Assembly: GCA_001574975.1 (NCBI GenBank) | Contig: KQ965790.1 | Location: forward strand, 194,679 to 258,678 | DNA from: Gonapodya prolifera JEL478 | Taxonomy: Eukaryota > Monoblepharomycota > Monoblepharidomycetes > Monoblepharidales > Gonapodyaceae | Length of the DNA: 64,000 nucleotides | Reading direction: 5' to 3' | Part shown: positions 10,517-21,802 of the stretch, in pieces | How positions within the stretch are numbered: the stretch's first letter is position 1 | Layout: the number at the start of each line of letters is the position of its first letter | Position numbers and translations under genes: made by a program | Notes under the pieces: model-generated | Databases searched by the model: none | The model's input: the letters and a program-made list of their open reading frames with translations, nothing else | What the model was told of the DNA's origin: nothing

Positions 10517-13409
10517 ATGAACAGGATGGCATGCTCGGCACGTACCCATTTTCGCCCAATCCTCGGCGTAGCCCGACTCGCAACCGCCAAAACACCTTGC
10601 AACGCTCCTGTTCCTCGACGCTCATTGTTTGTCTCGCGCCCTCTGCGCGACCTTCAACCTCCAAACGGTTACCGACCGTGGCAGCACCTACCCCTGCTGA
10701 AAGACAACACTACTTCTGAATATTCGTGGATTATTCCGGAGCGATTTAACGTTGGCGCGGCGTGCCTGGATGTTCACTGCGAATTGCCTCAAAGTGCTTC
10801 TCGCACAGCAATTATTCAGTTGTCTGACGGCTCGCACTCGCAATCGGAATCGGGGGTGGAATATCTTAAAAGAACATTCTCATTCGGTGATCTCAGGTCT
10901 CTCTCCGACGCGTTTTGCACAATGTTACTGGAGGCGCAATGGGCACAGGACACGGATTTGGCTGTAAAAGGTGCGTGCTGAATCGCGCTCAGTTTCATCT
11001 CTCTCTCTAACGTCCCCACAACAGGCTCCGCGTCAGCGGTTCTTCTACCACAAACCTACCTTACTCCCGTCGCCCACCTTTCCTTCCTCCGCCTGGGGGT
11101 CATTACCGTTCCACTTTCTCCGCTTTTTGGCCCCGAAGCCCTGGCTACGCGTTTGTCCGCCGCCCGATGTCGCACGCTCGTCACGAACAGTGAAGGTCTT
11201 GAGAGGGTCCGCCAAGCCGCCCAAGAGGGAGGACTCGAGGAACTTCGGGTTGTTTTCGTGATCAGGGGAGGCGACAAGGACCCTCTGTTGGACCCGGCCG
11301 CTGAAGGAAGACCAGCAGCGTCCTCGCTCAAGCTGGTTTCGCCGCTTTTGGAGGTTTTAAGTCGACCAGAGGACACATTCAAAGTAGTTGACCTACACGA
11401 TGAGCTCGCAGCACATGCAGGAACACAATTTACGCCTAGAGAAACACGGTCGGATGATCCAGCTATTGTGATATTTACGAGGTGGGCTGTTACAGATGTA
11501 TTGGGTCTCTAACCTTCAGTGGCTCATTTAATCTGTGGCCTTACATTCCCATCCCATCTGCATCGGCCCTCAGTGGTACAACCGGTCCTCCAAAAGGTGC
11601 CTTGCACGCGTAAGTACTTTGACACTCTTCAAATGTAACGGGACACCCCTCGTTCCAGTGAGCAACTTACGATGTGTTTTAACCATCCGTTGGGTCCTCT
11701 TATAGTCATCGCGTTTTGCTCGGCCATCTTCCGGGTGTGGCATTTCCTCAAGAAGGTATGCCGAAACCGGGTGATGTCTTCTGGTGAGCGTGGTACAACC
11801 CTCGCACGTGAATGCACTAACCCATCATGCACTGCACCTCATTTCAGGACACCGGCAGACTGGTCATGGATTGGCGGTCTTCTCGATGTTCTTCTGCCCG
11901 CTCTTCATTGGGGAGTGCCCGTGGTGGCGCGGGACCGTGGAGGCAGATTCGACCCAGAAGAAGCACTGCGCGTCGTCCAGTACGCAGGTGTCACTAACGG
12001 GTTTGTGGTGAGTGGTTTATCTGTCGGATCACCACCAGGAACCCGTTTGAACGCGAATTCTGTAGCCTCCAACAGCATTGAAAATGCTTCGTGCCCATTT
12101 TCCGCTCTCCTCCCCTGATGGTGGGGCGGAGCCTCTCGTCCACATGCGCTCCATAGGGAGTGGAGGCGAGCAAGTAGGACGGGAGGTAGTCCAATGGAGC
12201 AAAGGAGTATTGGGCTGTGGCGTCAATGAGTTTTACGTGAGTCTTTGAGCGAAGTGTCGAGGGGGGCGTACAAAGGCGACAGCCGAAGCGAGACTCATCG
12301 TAGGACCTCCTCACCACAGGGGCAGACTGAGTGTAACCTTGTCCTCGGTAATGGAGGGGGTCTCCCTCCTGTTCTGCCAGGATGGACTGGAACCCCTATT
12401 CCTGGACACGTTGTGGACGTCGTCCGCCTTGTTGACGATCGCAATGAATCGAATACTGGGGAAGAGCAAGTTGGCCAGCGATGCGTCGTTTGCGCGGAAG
12501 AAGAAGAGGGTCAGATTGCAGTGAGGTACCCGGATCCAGTGATGTTCCTGGGGTACGTTGCAACGAAGCCTGTGAGGACGGCAACCAAACAAGCTGACAG
12601 AATTCCACCAGGTATCTCGACAATCCCAAGGCGACTGAGAACAAGTTTGCCACATGTTCGTCTGGCCATAAGTGGCTTCTCACCGGTGTAAGTATATTTG
12701 CGTCGATGAGCTCATTGTCGGAACGTGGTTTATCGGCTGCCACGTGTGAAGGACCTCGGCGTGAAGGGTTCCGGAAACGCACAGGGCTACTTCCGGTTTG
12801 TGAGCAGGGATGACGACGTAATCACCTATGCTGGGTGTGAGTATTGTGTAATAGTCCCCCAGCGAACAACAACCTCTCTGTTGGCTCATCATCGCGGTGA
12901 CGTGAACCCTTCCCAACTAGACCGCATCGGGCCATCGGAAATAGAAACCGCACTTCACCACCATCCTGACGTCCACCTTTCAGCCGTCGTTGGTGTTGCC
13001 GACCCTCTCAAAATGCGGACAGAAATTATCAAGGCATGCGTGGTTCTGGGGCAAGGGACACCTGATTCTGATATAAACGCGAACAAAGCGAAAGAAATTG
13101 CGCGTTGGGTGGGAGAACGTGTCGCTGCTTTTGAGAAACCCAAGGTGGTGGAGTTCCGGAGAAATCTTCCCACTACAACAACGGGGTGAGTAACTCTTTC
13201 CTTGCGCGCAAGCGATCTTGTTCATGTGATTAAACCATATCAACATTCTCACTGTCAGCAAAATCCTTCGGCGTACACTCAAGAATTCAGGATCACATCA
13301 GGTTGCTGAAATGGCGCGACTAGGTCGAACAACTATGAGCGGAGAGGAAATTGGGGACGCTGACGTGATTTTTGTTTGGGCAGAAGATGGAGCAGTAAAG
13401 GGAGCCTGA
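10517..13409 (+). CDS. AMP-forming acyl-CoA synthetase, probably mitochondrial
   Basis: Activates a carboxylic acid with ATP and CoA (ANL/AMP-binding superfamily; closest in feel to acetyl/medium-chain acyl-CoA synthetases). The N-terminus MNRMACSARTHFRPI is Arg-rich without acidic residues, like a mitochondrial presequence; an upstream in-frame ATG at 10391 is less likely. About nine or ten exons give, in order, the phosphate-binding loop SGTTGPPKGALH, GHLPGV, TPADWSWIGG, the GQTE adenine motif, a hinge region with DDVITYAG, YRIGPSEIE and the C-terminal TGKILRR, whose lysine is the conserved adenylation residue. All catalytic motifs are present and frames join cleanly. Stop at 13407-13409. 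The acid substrate cannot be told from the sequence. Confidence 0.88.
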
Positions 13410-13530
13410 GGAGAACTTGAGAGTACCATGAGATTAATTTATTGTGTCTCGGGTGCGGCCAAATGTGTACAGTGTGAAAAATGGGAAACAGTTTCTTGGG
13501 GTTGCTCCATTACATCACTGGCTTAATAAA

Positions 13531-14400
<870 letters not shown>

Positions 14401-14617
14401 AGTATTGTTTGTCTGTACGATCGGGGCGTTATCTCGGTGAGTCGATCGCGGGGTTGGTGGGTGACCTTGGCTCAATCTTTGACTGCCGGGTTATCAATTT
14501 TGTTCAGTATATCAGATGATTTTACGGCTGCTCGGTGCCATATGTATATACATGCGATTACGAAATGATTACCTTCGCAGACATGGAGACTCCAAGGAAG
14601 GGAGTGTGGGAGAGGAA

Positions 14618-15150
14618 TCACACTTGTTCGTACGCATCCTGGCGTCTTTCCACGCGCTTCATTTCCCAATGTTCAAGATCAATTTTGCCGACTGTTTTCT
14701 GCAGTTTGGAGAAGGTTCAGAAGTTGTTGAAAGTGGGTGGTTGGTGGACACAAACCTCCAACTCCTCTTGTAGTGAACTCCGCTTCCGCTCATGGTCCAG
14801 TCCCAGTTCAGATTCGGAACGATACTGTTGCAGTTTAGGATCCGCAGGAAACAAAAGAAAGGTTACATGAGGAAAGGAAGGCAGGGAAGGTAGGAACAAG
14901 GCGACAATGCGTTATGAAGCGATTCCCTCGTCCTTCCGGCGAAGACACAATCGGAACTATTGATCGGTTCGCAAGTATTAGTACTCACAAACTTGCGTCT
15001 CTTGTCCTTCTGCTGGATGCCAACATCTGTGAACATCGATAAGGCGAACGATCCCCCCACAACAGCGAGCATCATGGGGGCACCGACACGTAAGAGCGAG
15101 CCGGATGGCAGTCGAAATCGTCGAGAGCCGGGTCGTGATGGGAAAGACAT
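14618..15150 (-). CDS. COX16: Cytochrome c oxidase assembly protein COX16
   Basis: Small inner-mitochondrial-membrane protein that takes part in maturation of the oxidase copper subunit (established for COX16). Exons are 15150-14989, 14824-14756 and 14698-14618, all phase 0, giving 103 residues, a normal length. One membrane helix lies in RVGAPMMLAVVGGSFALSMF, followed by TDVGIQQKDKRRKF, the family's matrix/IMS boundary motif. The C-terminus has the conserved KIDLEHWEMKRV core. The gene is divergent from the aldolase gene at 15543, leaving a 392-bp intergenic stretch that must contain both promoters. Confidence 0.88.
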
Positions 15151-15542
15151 ACAGTGGGGAAATGAAGTTATGAGTTCCCGTGAAAATTGTACCACTTGCA
15201 GCACACCTGAAGTTGTCTTGACTAATAACAATCCAAACTGCCATAAAGATGAATTTATCCACTAAGCCTACGGTGGAAGTCGAATTATGCTAAAATTTTG
15301 AATCAGACTTCAAGTTGAATGTGCACGGCACGACGCGTTTATGAACGTGGAGGAACAGCCATTCATAAACGAAACGACGTGCTTGAACAAAAGCCGAAGG
15401 AGCAATCAATGCACTACTCAAGTGTCTGGAATAATTCTCCGCTGACATTGATTCCGACTCTCATTCGGCCACAGGTTTTGCCGCACACTTTTTGAAGAGC
15501 ACTCAAAAATTCGCCGCGTTTGAAACGACAACGATCCAAAAC
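15151..15542. promoter_or_regulatory. Divergent intergenic region, COX16 / aldolase
   Basis: Non-coding spacer between two head-to-head genes. It must carry both core promoters. It contains no convincing ORF and no binding-site array that I can defend. Confidence 0.35.
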
Positions 15543-17020
15543 ATGGCATCCGTGATCGCAAACGGCCAATCTGTGAAGCCAAAATGGGACACACCTCTCT
15601 TCAAGGGCCTTTACGCCGCAACGTTGACCCCATTCAAACCAGGTGAGCAACGAGGGCTGACTCTTCATTAATGTGTTCATGTTATCACTAACTGACGTGC
15701 TTCAGATGGGACACTTGATGTGGATGGCTATCTCGAGTATGCCAAGCACCTGTTGAGTTTCAAGGACTCGGAGGGAAACTACATGCTCGCCGGCGTGTAT
15801 GCCAACGGAACCACTGGCGAATCGATGTCCATGAGCACCGAGGAGCGGAAGCTGGCCACTGAAGCGTGAGATTTAAAACATTTCTGTCCAGTCAGGTCCA
15901 TTCCTGAATGTCGAGTGGTTGCACAGATGGATGAAAGCTTTCAAGGAGTTGGAACCCGATGCTGCCAAGAGGCCAAAGGTCATCACCCACATCGGAAGCG
16001 ACTCGTGGGTCCAGGTTTCTTTGAATTCGCCAAAGGCACATTGTTAAGTAACCTCACCTGGCAGCCTCCCCGATTGCCAAGTTCTCGCAGCACATGCAGA
16101 GCAGATTGGTGCTGACGGAATTGCTGTCATGCCTCCGCACTTTTTCAGACCGACAAATGAGAAACCGATTGTTGAGTGAGTGTTAGTGATATTTACCGTC
16201 CTCCCCAATGAGTAATTCATCGTTTGTCATAGCTTCCTCTCGAAAATCGCATCTCACGCACCAAACACGCCGTTCCTTTACTACGAATTCCCAGTTATCA
16301 CCGGTGTAACCGTTCCAGCGTACCGGGTGATCAAACTCGCAGTCGAAAAGATTCCAACCTTCCAAGGAGCGAAAATGACGACACAAGACGTCGTGAGTCA
16401 CAAAAGCTTTCGTGAAAAAGGCGTGGGGGCGTTAATTTTCTGGTTAGGGCGACATTGCGAGGTCAACGTTGCGGTTTCCTCATCTCAGTATCCTTTCCGG
16501 GTATGAAGAGACATTCCTTGCTCACCTGCTTGGTAAATTGAAACCTTTGGTTTAACTGCGGCTTATCTCTCAGTGAGCTCTTGCTCCCTTAGCATCGGGC
16601 ACAGGCTCAATCGGAATGTGTTTCTCACTTACGCCCGCACCCTTCTACCGCATGTTGCGCACGATGGGAATCTACCCTTCCAACCACCCAAAGACGGGCA
16701 CTCCATTCGTGGCGCCAACGCTGACACCTGAGCTCCTCGCAGGACTACGGAAAGACCTCAGCCAGATACTGAAGTTGCTGGACCTTATTGGAGAGGTTGG
16801 AAGCTTCAAAGGAAGACACGGACTGTCTGTGACAAAAGTGCTGATGCGGGAGCGGTGAGTTTCGTTGTCATTACGTGACCGTAGACTTTCTGACCATTTT
16901 CGATGTAGGTACGGTCTCGAATTTGGCGAGCCGCGGAGTCCGCTTACAGCAGTTTCGGAGGACGCAGAACTACGAATTGTGAAGGGAATGAGGGCTCGCC
17001 TAGATACCTTGCTTGTTTAG
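15543..17020 (+). CDS. N-acetylneuraminate lyase / DapA-type aldolase
   Basis: Class I Schiff-base aldolase of the DHDPS/NAL family. The eukaryotic N-acetylneuraminate lyase subgroup, which cleaves sialic acid to pyruvate and N-acetylmannosamine, fits best. Exon 1 (15543-15642) encodes LFKGLYAATLTPF; exon 2 starts at 15706 with DGTLDVDGYLEY. Later exons carry GVYANGTTGESMSMSTEER (the GTTGE pyruvate-carboxylate loop), HAEQIGADGIAVMPPHFFRP, PFLYYEFPVITGV (the tyrosine of the catalytic region) and a stretch starting GDIARSTL. About seven exons; stop 17018-17020. The Schiff-base lysine should lie in the VEKIPTFQGAKMTT segment. It is the first gene of a tightly packed + strand run; the next gene starts 91 bp downstream. 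The substrate is inferred, not proven. Confidence 0.82.
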
Positions 17021-17111
17021 CCTTGATGAGTGCCATAAGGGATCATATTATTATTCGGCCCGCGTACCGATCGAACACCGAAATGCAGGAAATCCTCCAT
17101 ACTTCACTCAG

Positions 17112-18220
17112 ATGGCAGTGGAAGATCCGACGGAAAGTCGAACAGTTAACCTTGGAATCCTGAACTGTGACGTTAACCAAGGACCTATTGCAAAGGGTTG
17201 GGGTCAAAACGACGAAATGTGAGAGCAATTGATCGGGTTTCATTCACAGCCGGTTGCTTCACGGCCACCAAGATACGCCCGCTTTTTCGAAGGCGTTGCG
17301 GCAAAGTTCTTTCCATCATGGCAGGTGAAAGTACGAAACTATCGCGTTTGGTGAGATATCTTTAGGTGATGTGTTCGGCAACGAACGAGTCCATAACAAG
17401 TGAACGTTCCCCACATAGTCCCGATAGCCAGCTCCCGACAGAAGATGATGTGAAGGACTTGGATGCTCTGGTTCTGACGGGCTCAACCCACGACGTGTGG
17501 GAAGAAGTGGACTGGCTCCCGCCGCTGTTTGATTTTATACGAAAGTACCACTCGGAGAAGCGATTTGTTGGACTTTGTTTTGGCCATCAGGCAATTAATC
17601 AAGCGCTTGGGGGGACTGTTGGCACAATGGGTTATTCTGAGGTAGTGTGCTTGAGCCCTTCTCACCAACTTGTGCGTAACTGAACAAGGCATCTGTTGCC
17701 AGAATGGCCTCGAGCGGTAAGCTTTTGCTGCCCGTGAAATGCCTCGTTTCGTACGATGAGCTCATTCGCTTAGAGTGCACCTGAACGCCACTGGGCGCAA
17801 AATTCTTCAGACGAGCAAGGAGGGGTTTGATATCCACTTTTTACACGCGGTATGCTATGAGACATCCCTCACGCTCATTCATCACAGTCACGTCTTCCCT
17901 GGCATTGACAGGCACATGTGTCAAGTGCAGCCCCCACGCTGAAAGTACTTGGCGCCTCCGCAAAATGTGCGGTGCAGGTAACCTACTCGCCTGGAAGAGT
18001 TCTAACTGTCCAGGGACATCCTGAGTTCCCACCTGAAATGGCGTACGAATATGTCCGCTATGCCGGAGAGCTCTTTGGAACAGACCAGACAGCCAACCTT
18101 GCAGGAATGGTTGCAGAAGACGGATCGTTCAGACCGCTTGATCGTTGGTGGATTGGGGCAAAGCTTCTATCGTTCTGTGTTACCGGCAAAATAGTGCCTG
18201 ACCTGGAGTTGAGAGAATAA
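17112..18220 (+). CDS. Class I glutamine amidotransferase-like protein
   Basis: Stand-alone class I (triad) glutamine amidotransferase fold, in the GMP-synthase-like/gamma-glutamyl-peptidase-like group. It probably hydrolyses a gamma-glutamyl amide or peptide. The start ATG at 17112 opens MAVEDPTESRTVNLGILNCD. About six exons carry FFEGVAAKFFPSW, DALVLTGSTHDVWEE, the nucleophile elbow GLCFGHQAIN, a substrate strand NGLERVHLN, and QGHPEF, which supplies the catalytic His and Glu. The tail RPLDRWWIGAKLLSF is shared almost word for word with the second GATase at 20.7-21.6 kb, so the two are tandem paralogues. Stop TAA at 18218-18220. Confidence 0.85.
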
Positions 18221-18388
18221 ATAAAATATGTCCTAGACCTGGTTAATGAGTTTTTTTCCACATGAGCAGAAAGAAAGACGCCACTGTCGGATCACACCTG
18301 GGGTTGTGAGTGGGCCAAGGATGTGTTGACAGGCTGTGGTCTCCTTTCCATTCCTCAAGTGGCTGCTCACCAATCACATCGCGAGCAG

Positions 18389-19363
18389 ATGACGGAGACC
18401 CGGAGAAGCTTCAGCTTCGATGGATTGAAGCGATCGTTCTCTCGGGCGGGCACGGACCGGAGGGCAGGAACGCCAAGCTCGCGTTCTGTGTCTGGGCGAT
18501 ATCCCAAAGGACTTCCATTTCTGACTGTTTATACAGTTCCGCTTGAGCCGTTCACCGTGCAGTTTCGACTCGCTGCCAGACTGAAAGGTGGGTTCCAGTC
18601 CGCGTGTCCTCAAACGGCCTCAAGAGAACTTATTCTGTCGGACCAGCCATACCATACTACAAGCTTGTAATGCTTCCAGGTGTGTATGTTCCCACGTTTT
18701 CTTTGCCAACAAGATATGAATCGAAAATGAACCGGGATTTTCCTCCTCAGAACCAAAGCCTGCGTGGTTTTCGGAAGGTGAGATGGAAATATCGCTTTGA
18801 CCTTTGGAAGTGGCATTGAAGGGACCATCACTCCAGCCTCGCCCGATGGGAAGCTTCCCCTTGTGAGAATCGACCATAAGCACATATTCAACGACGTCTT
18901 ATCCTCGATTTCATACATCGACAACGTATTTCCGGATGCTCCCGGAAGGCCATCTCTCTACCCACAAATGGAAGACAGGACTGAAGTTGACGCGTGGGCA
19001 AATTTTATCATGTCGGAGTTTGTACCGAATTTCGAGCGCGTACTCCTAAATGGCGGTGGAATCGTCCAGGCACGACACCGCCCACTATTGAAGGCTGCCT
19101 TCGACAGAATCGGACAGCAGCTTCGCGTAACGGGTGGACCATGGTTTTTCGGAGCTGACTACTCTCTGCTGGATGTACTCATTGCGCCATTCGCCGCGCG
19201 AAGACCAATGATGGTATATTTAAGAAGCTGGGATGGAGTGGCACCGGGAGACACACCTCTGTTGGAATACTTGAATAGGCTCGTGAATAGTGAAGGATAC
19301 CGCGAGGTTGGGCATCCGCTGGACGCCATTAAAGCCAGCTTCAAGTCTAGGATGACTTGGTGA
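18389..19363 (+). CDS. Glutathione S-transferase-like protein
   Basis: Probable GST, omega-like: a short thioredoxin-like N-terminal half and an all-helical C-terminal half. The ATG at 18389 opens a Ser/Arg-rich leader, then PFLTVYTVPLEPFTVQFRLA as the first strand and helix. The C-terminal exon from ~18797 has PLVRIDHKHIFNDVLSSISY, FPDAPGRPSLYP and GPWFFGADYSLLDVLIAPF, the last matching the GST N-capping box region. The splice pattern between ~18585 and 18830 is unresolved: several GT/AG pairs are compatible, and which frame encodes the middle is uncertain. The frame ends in TGA at 19361-19363, but a donor GTGAGT begins at 19360, so it might be spliced into the next gene only 36 bp away. Confidence 0.7.
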
Positions 19364-19399
19364 GTTATTTCTAACCTTTAGCCGAGTCTGGGACTGAGC

Positions 19400-21618
19400 A
19401 TGGTACGAACAAAAGGCTTCTCCCACTATCAATCTATCGCATGGAACACGATTCCCAACGGTACGTGATCGAATTGAAAGTGTTTTTGCCATTCACGTCA
19501 TTGACAACCTATATCAGAGCTCTAATGAATCGCTGTCTCGAAGTCTTGACATCGATCCGCGCGCCGCCTTCTGGTGCTAATCAATTGGAGATACATACTA
19601 CTATCTCGCAATTGCTTCACCTCCGTGTATTGTACGGAAAGCTGTCGGACTTCGTTATGTATCACACTCAGTCAGAGGAAGCACTTCTTTACCCTAAACT
19701 AGGCTCAGTTGGTCTCCGTGAGTTTCAAAGTTGACGTCTGCACCACTGCGGGCAATGAATCTTACTTTTGATGAAACCAACAGCACCGGAAAGCATTGAA
19801 GCAGCTCTGTCCGACCACAAACGCGAGAGGGGAAATATGGCAGTAAGTTCTCAATGACGCATTCAAATTTTCTTGAGACACGAACGTTTTCCTCTTTCAG
19901 ACCATATATGCCCTCATCGACGCTTCAATCGCAAATCTCAATGCCACAACTTTGAGAGCATTATACGACGTGTTCCCAGCCATCTGCACCTCTCTTAACG
20001 ACCACTTGCAGCTAGAAGAGGCCGAGGTCCTCCCATACATCCAGGACCTGTCTCCCGAGGTGAGAGCGACAGGACCCCAACTTTCGATTTTTCTCCTTGG
20101 TGACACATTGTGATTTCACAGTCTCACGCCGAGATTGTCGGACTCATCTATAAGCATTTCCACTTGCGATTACTTCCTCTCCTCGCCCACTTACTTGGGG
20201 GACTCAACCCCCCTCAGAGGGCGCAATATGTTCTGAACTTACAACAAGTTCTGGGCGTAAGGTCGGAGGAGTATGCTCGGATTCTCGCACAGATCAAAAA
20301 GGATCTGTCTGGCGAGGAATGGGAAGACGTAGTCGAAAGAGTACCAGGCCTATCTGATGCAATTGGGACCCTTCAACTCCCAATCGCCGCTCCTTTCAGA
20401 GTAGAGTCTCCAATCGCCTTGGTTGACCACCCTGGACTCGAAGAGAATGATTCAGCCCTCGGAACAAAAACCATACTCGACATTTCATCAACTGTGGGGT
20501 CGGCTTGGCAGTCCCCACGCGTCGTTCGAATAGGACTTCTCGTCTGCGACGAGCAAAGCGTCCAGGAAGCGGAGCAGTGGGGTCGGAGTGATTCAATGTA
20601 AGTTCTTGGAGATCTTGGTCGAAGTGCAACTGCTAACATTTCCCGCTGCAGTTTTGAAACGTATTTCCAAGCTATTGCCACAAAGTTGTTCCCAACATGG
20701 AACATTGTTGTAAGAAGTTTCCCGGTTTGGTGAGTTTATTGTGTCCACACGTCAGGTGCAGGCGCTGATTTCAACGACAGTCCCAACGGCATACTCCCGA
20801 CCGCGACGGACATCGAAGTAAGTGTCAGATTCGAAGGACTCCCATCTCACAGTAGTTGACTCATGAACCATCATCTAGGCACTTGATGCGTTCGTCCTAA
20901 CAGGCTCTAAATCTGACGTTTTCGACGATGCACCTTGGATTGAATCCCTTTTGCAATTCGTTAGCCAGAACTACCTTCGGAAACGATTCGTTGGAATATG
21001 CTTCGGGCATCAAGCGATAAACGCCGCTCTCGGCGGGAAAGTTGAACCAATGGGATACACTGAGGTGAGAACGCGAATTGGAATCGACGTTTCCCTCGCA
21101 TCCGACTTCCTTGTGCTTCCAGGCTGGACTTCATTCAATCGAACTTACGGATCTCGGTCGTAGCTACTTGCGAACGTCCAGACAGAAAATTGATCTCCAC
21201 ACCCTTCACTCTGTATGTGCTGTTGACTGTTGTGGAACATTCCAGCATGCTTAACCGTCGAACTCCTCACTAGTGTCATGTACGAGAGCCTGCGCCTATG
21301 CTTACCGTGCTTGGTTCGTCGGCACTGTGTGGTGTCCAAATCACAACCCTGCAACGGCGCGTGTTGAGCTTCCAGGCACATCCGGAACTGCCTGAGGACT
21401 ACGCGTACCTTTGGATTCAAGACGAGGGACTGAAAACTGGGAAACAGTATCGGGAGGAGCTTGCGGGCATGCTTGATGGTTCCTCGGTCGATGCTACAAC
21501 GAGAAACCTCAGACCGGTAGACAGGTGGTGGATAGGGGCGAAGATGCTTTCTTTCCTCGCCACTGGGGATGTTGTTCCTGACGACGAACTTTCCAGCTTG
21601 GGAGCTGGCAGAACCTAG
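19400..21618 (+). CDS. Hemerythrin (HHE) domain fused to class I glutamine amidotransferase
   Basis: Unusual two-domain protein. The N-terminal ~270 residues look like a hemerythrin/HHE di-iron helical bundle: HYQSIAWNTIPNALMNRCLE, then YHTQSEEALLYPKL, SDHKRERGNM, DHLQLEEAEVLPYI and IVGLIYKHFHLRLLPLLAHL, with His and Glu spaced as metal ligands. The C-terminal part is a full GATase: YFQAIATKLFPTW, DAFVLTGSKSDVFDD, the nucleophile GICFGHQAIN, SFQAHPELPED (His/Glu) and RPVDRWWIGAKMLSF. Linking exons are in frame (for example the long exon 20131-20598), so the fusion is encoded, not an annotation artefact. The C-terminal half is a paralogue of the GATase at 17.1-18.2 kb. The start ATG at 19400 has A at -3. 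Possible role: redox-, oxygen- or iron-linked control of a gamma-glutamyl hydrolase (inference). Confidence 0.8.
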
Positions 21619-21802
21619 CAGCACAACGCTCTTTTTGCTAAGTATTGCACTATTTAGTTTTGCACATTTTTGATGGATCAAGCAGATCCTTAACTTAATA
21701 ATCAATCTCATTCGAGCATCAAATTGAGCGGTGTTTGAGTGGGTCATTGCACACCATTGATACCTCGTGTCCGAAGTATTTCGGAACAAACTTGCCGACG
21801 AA

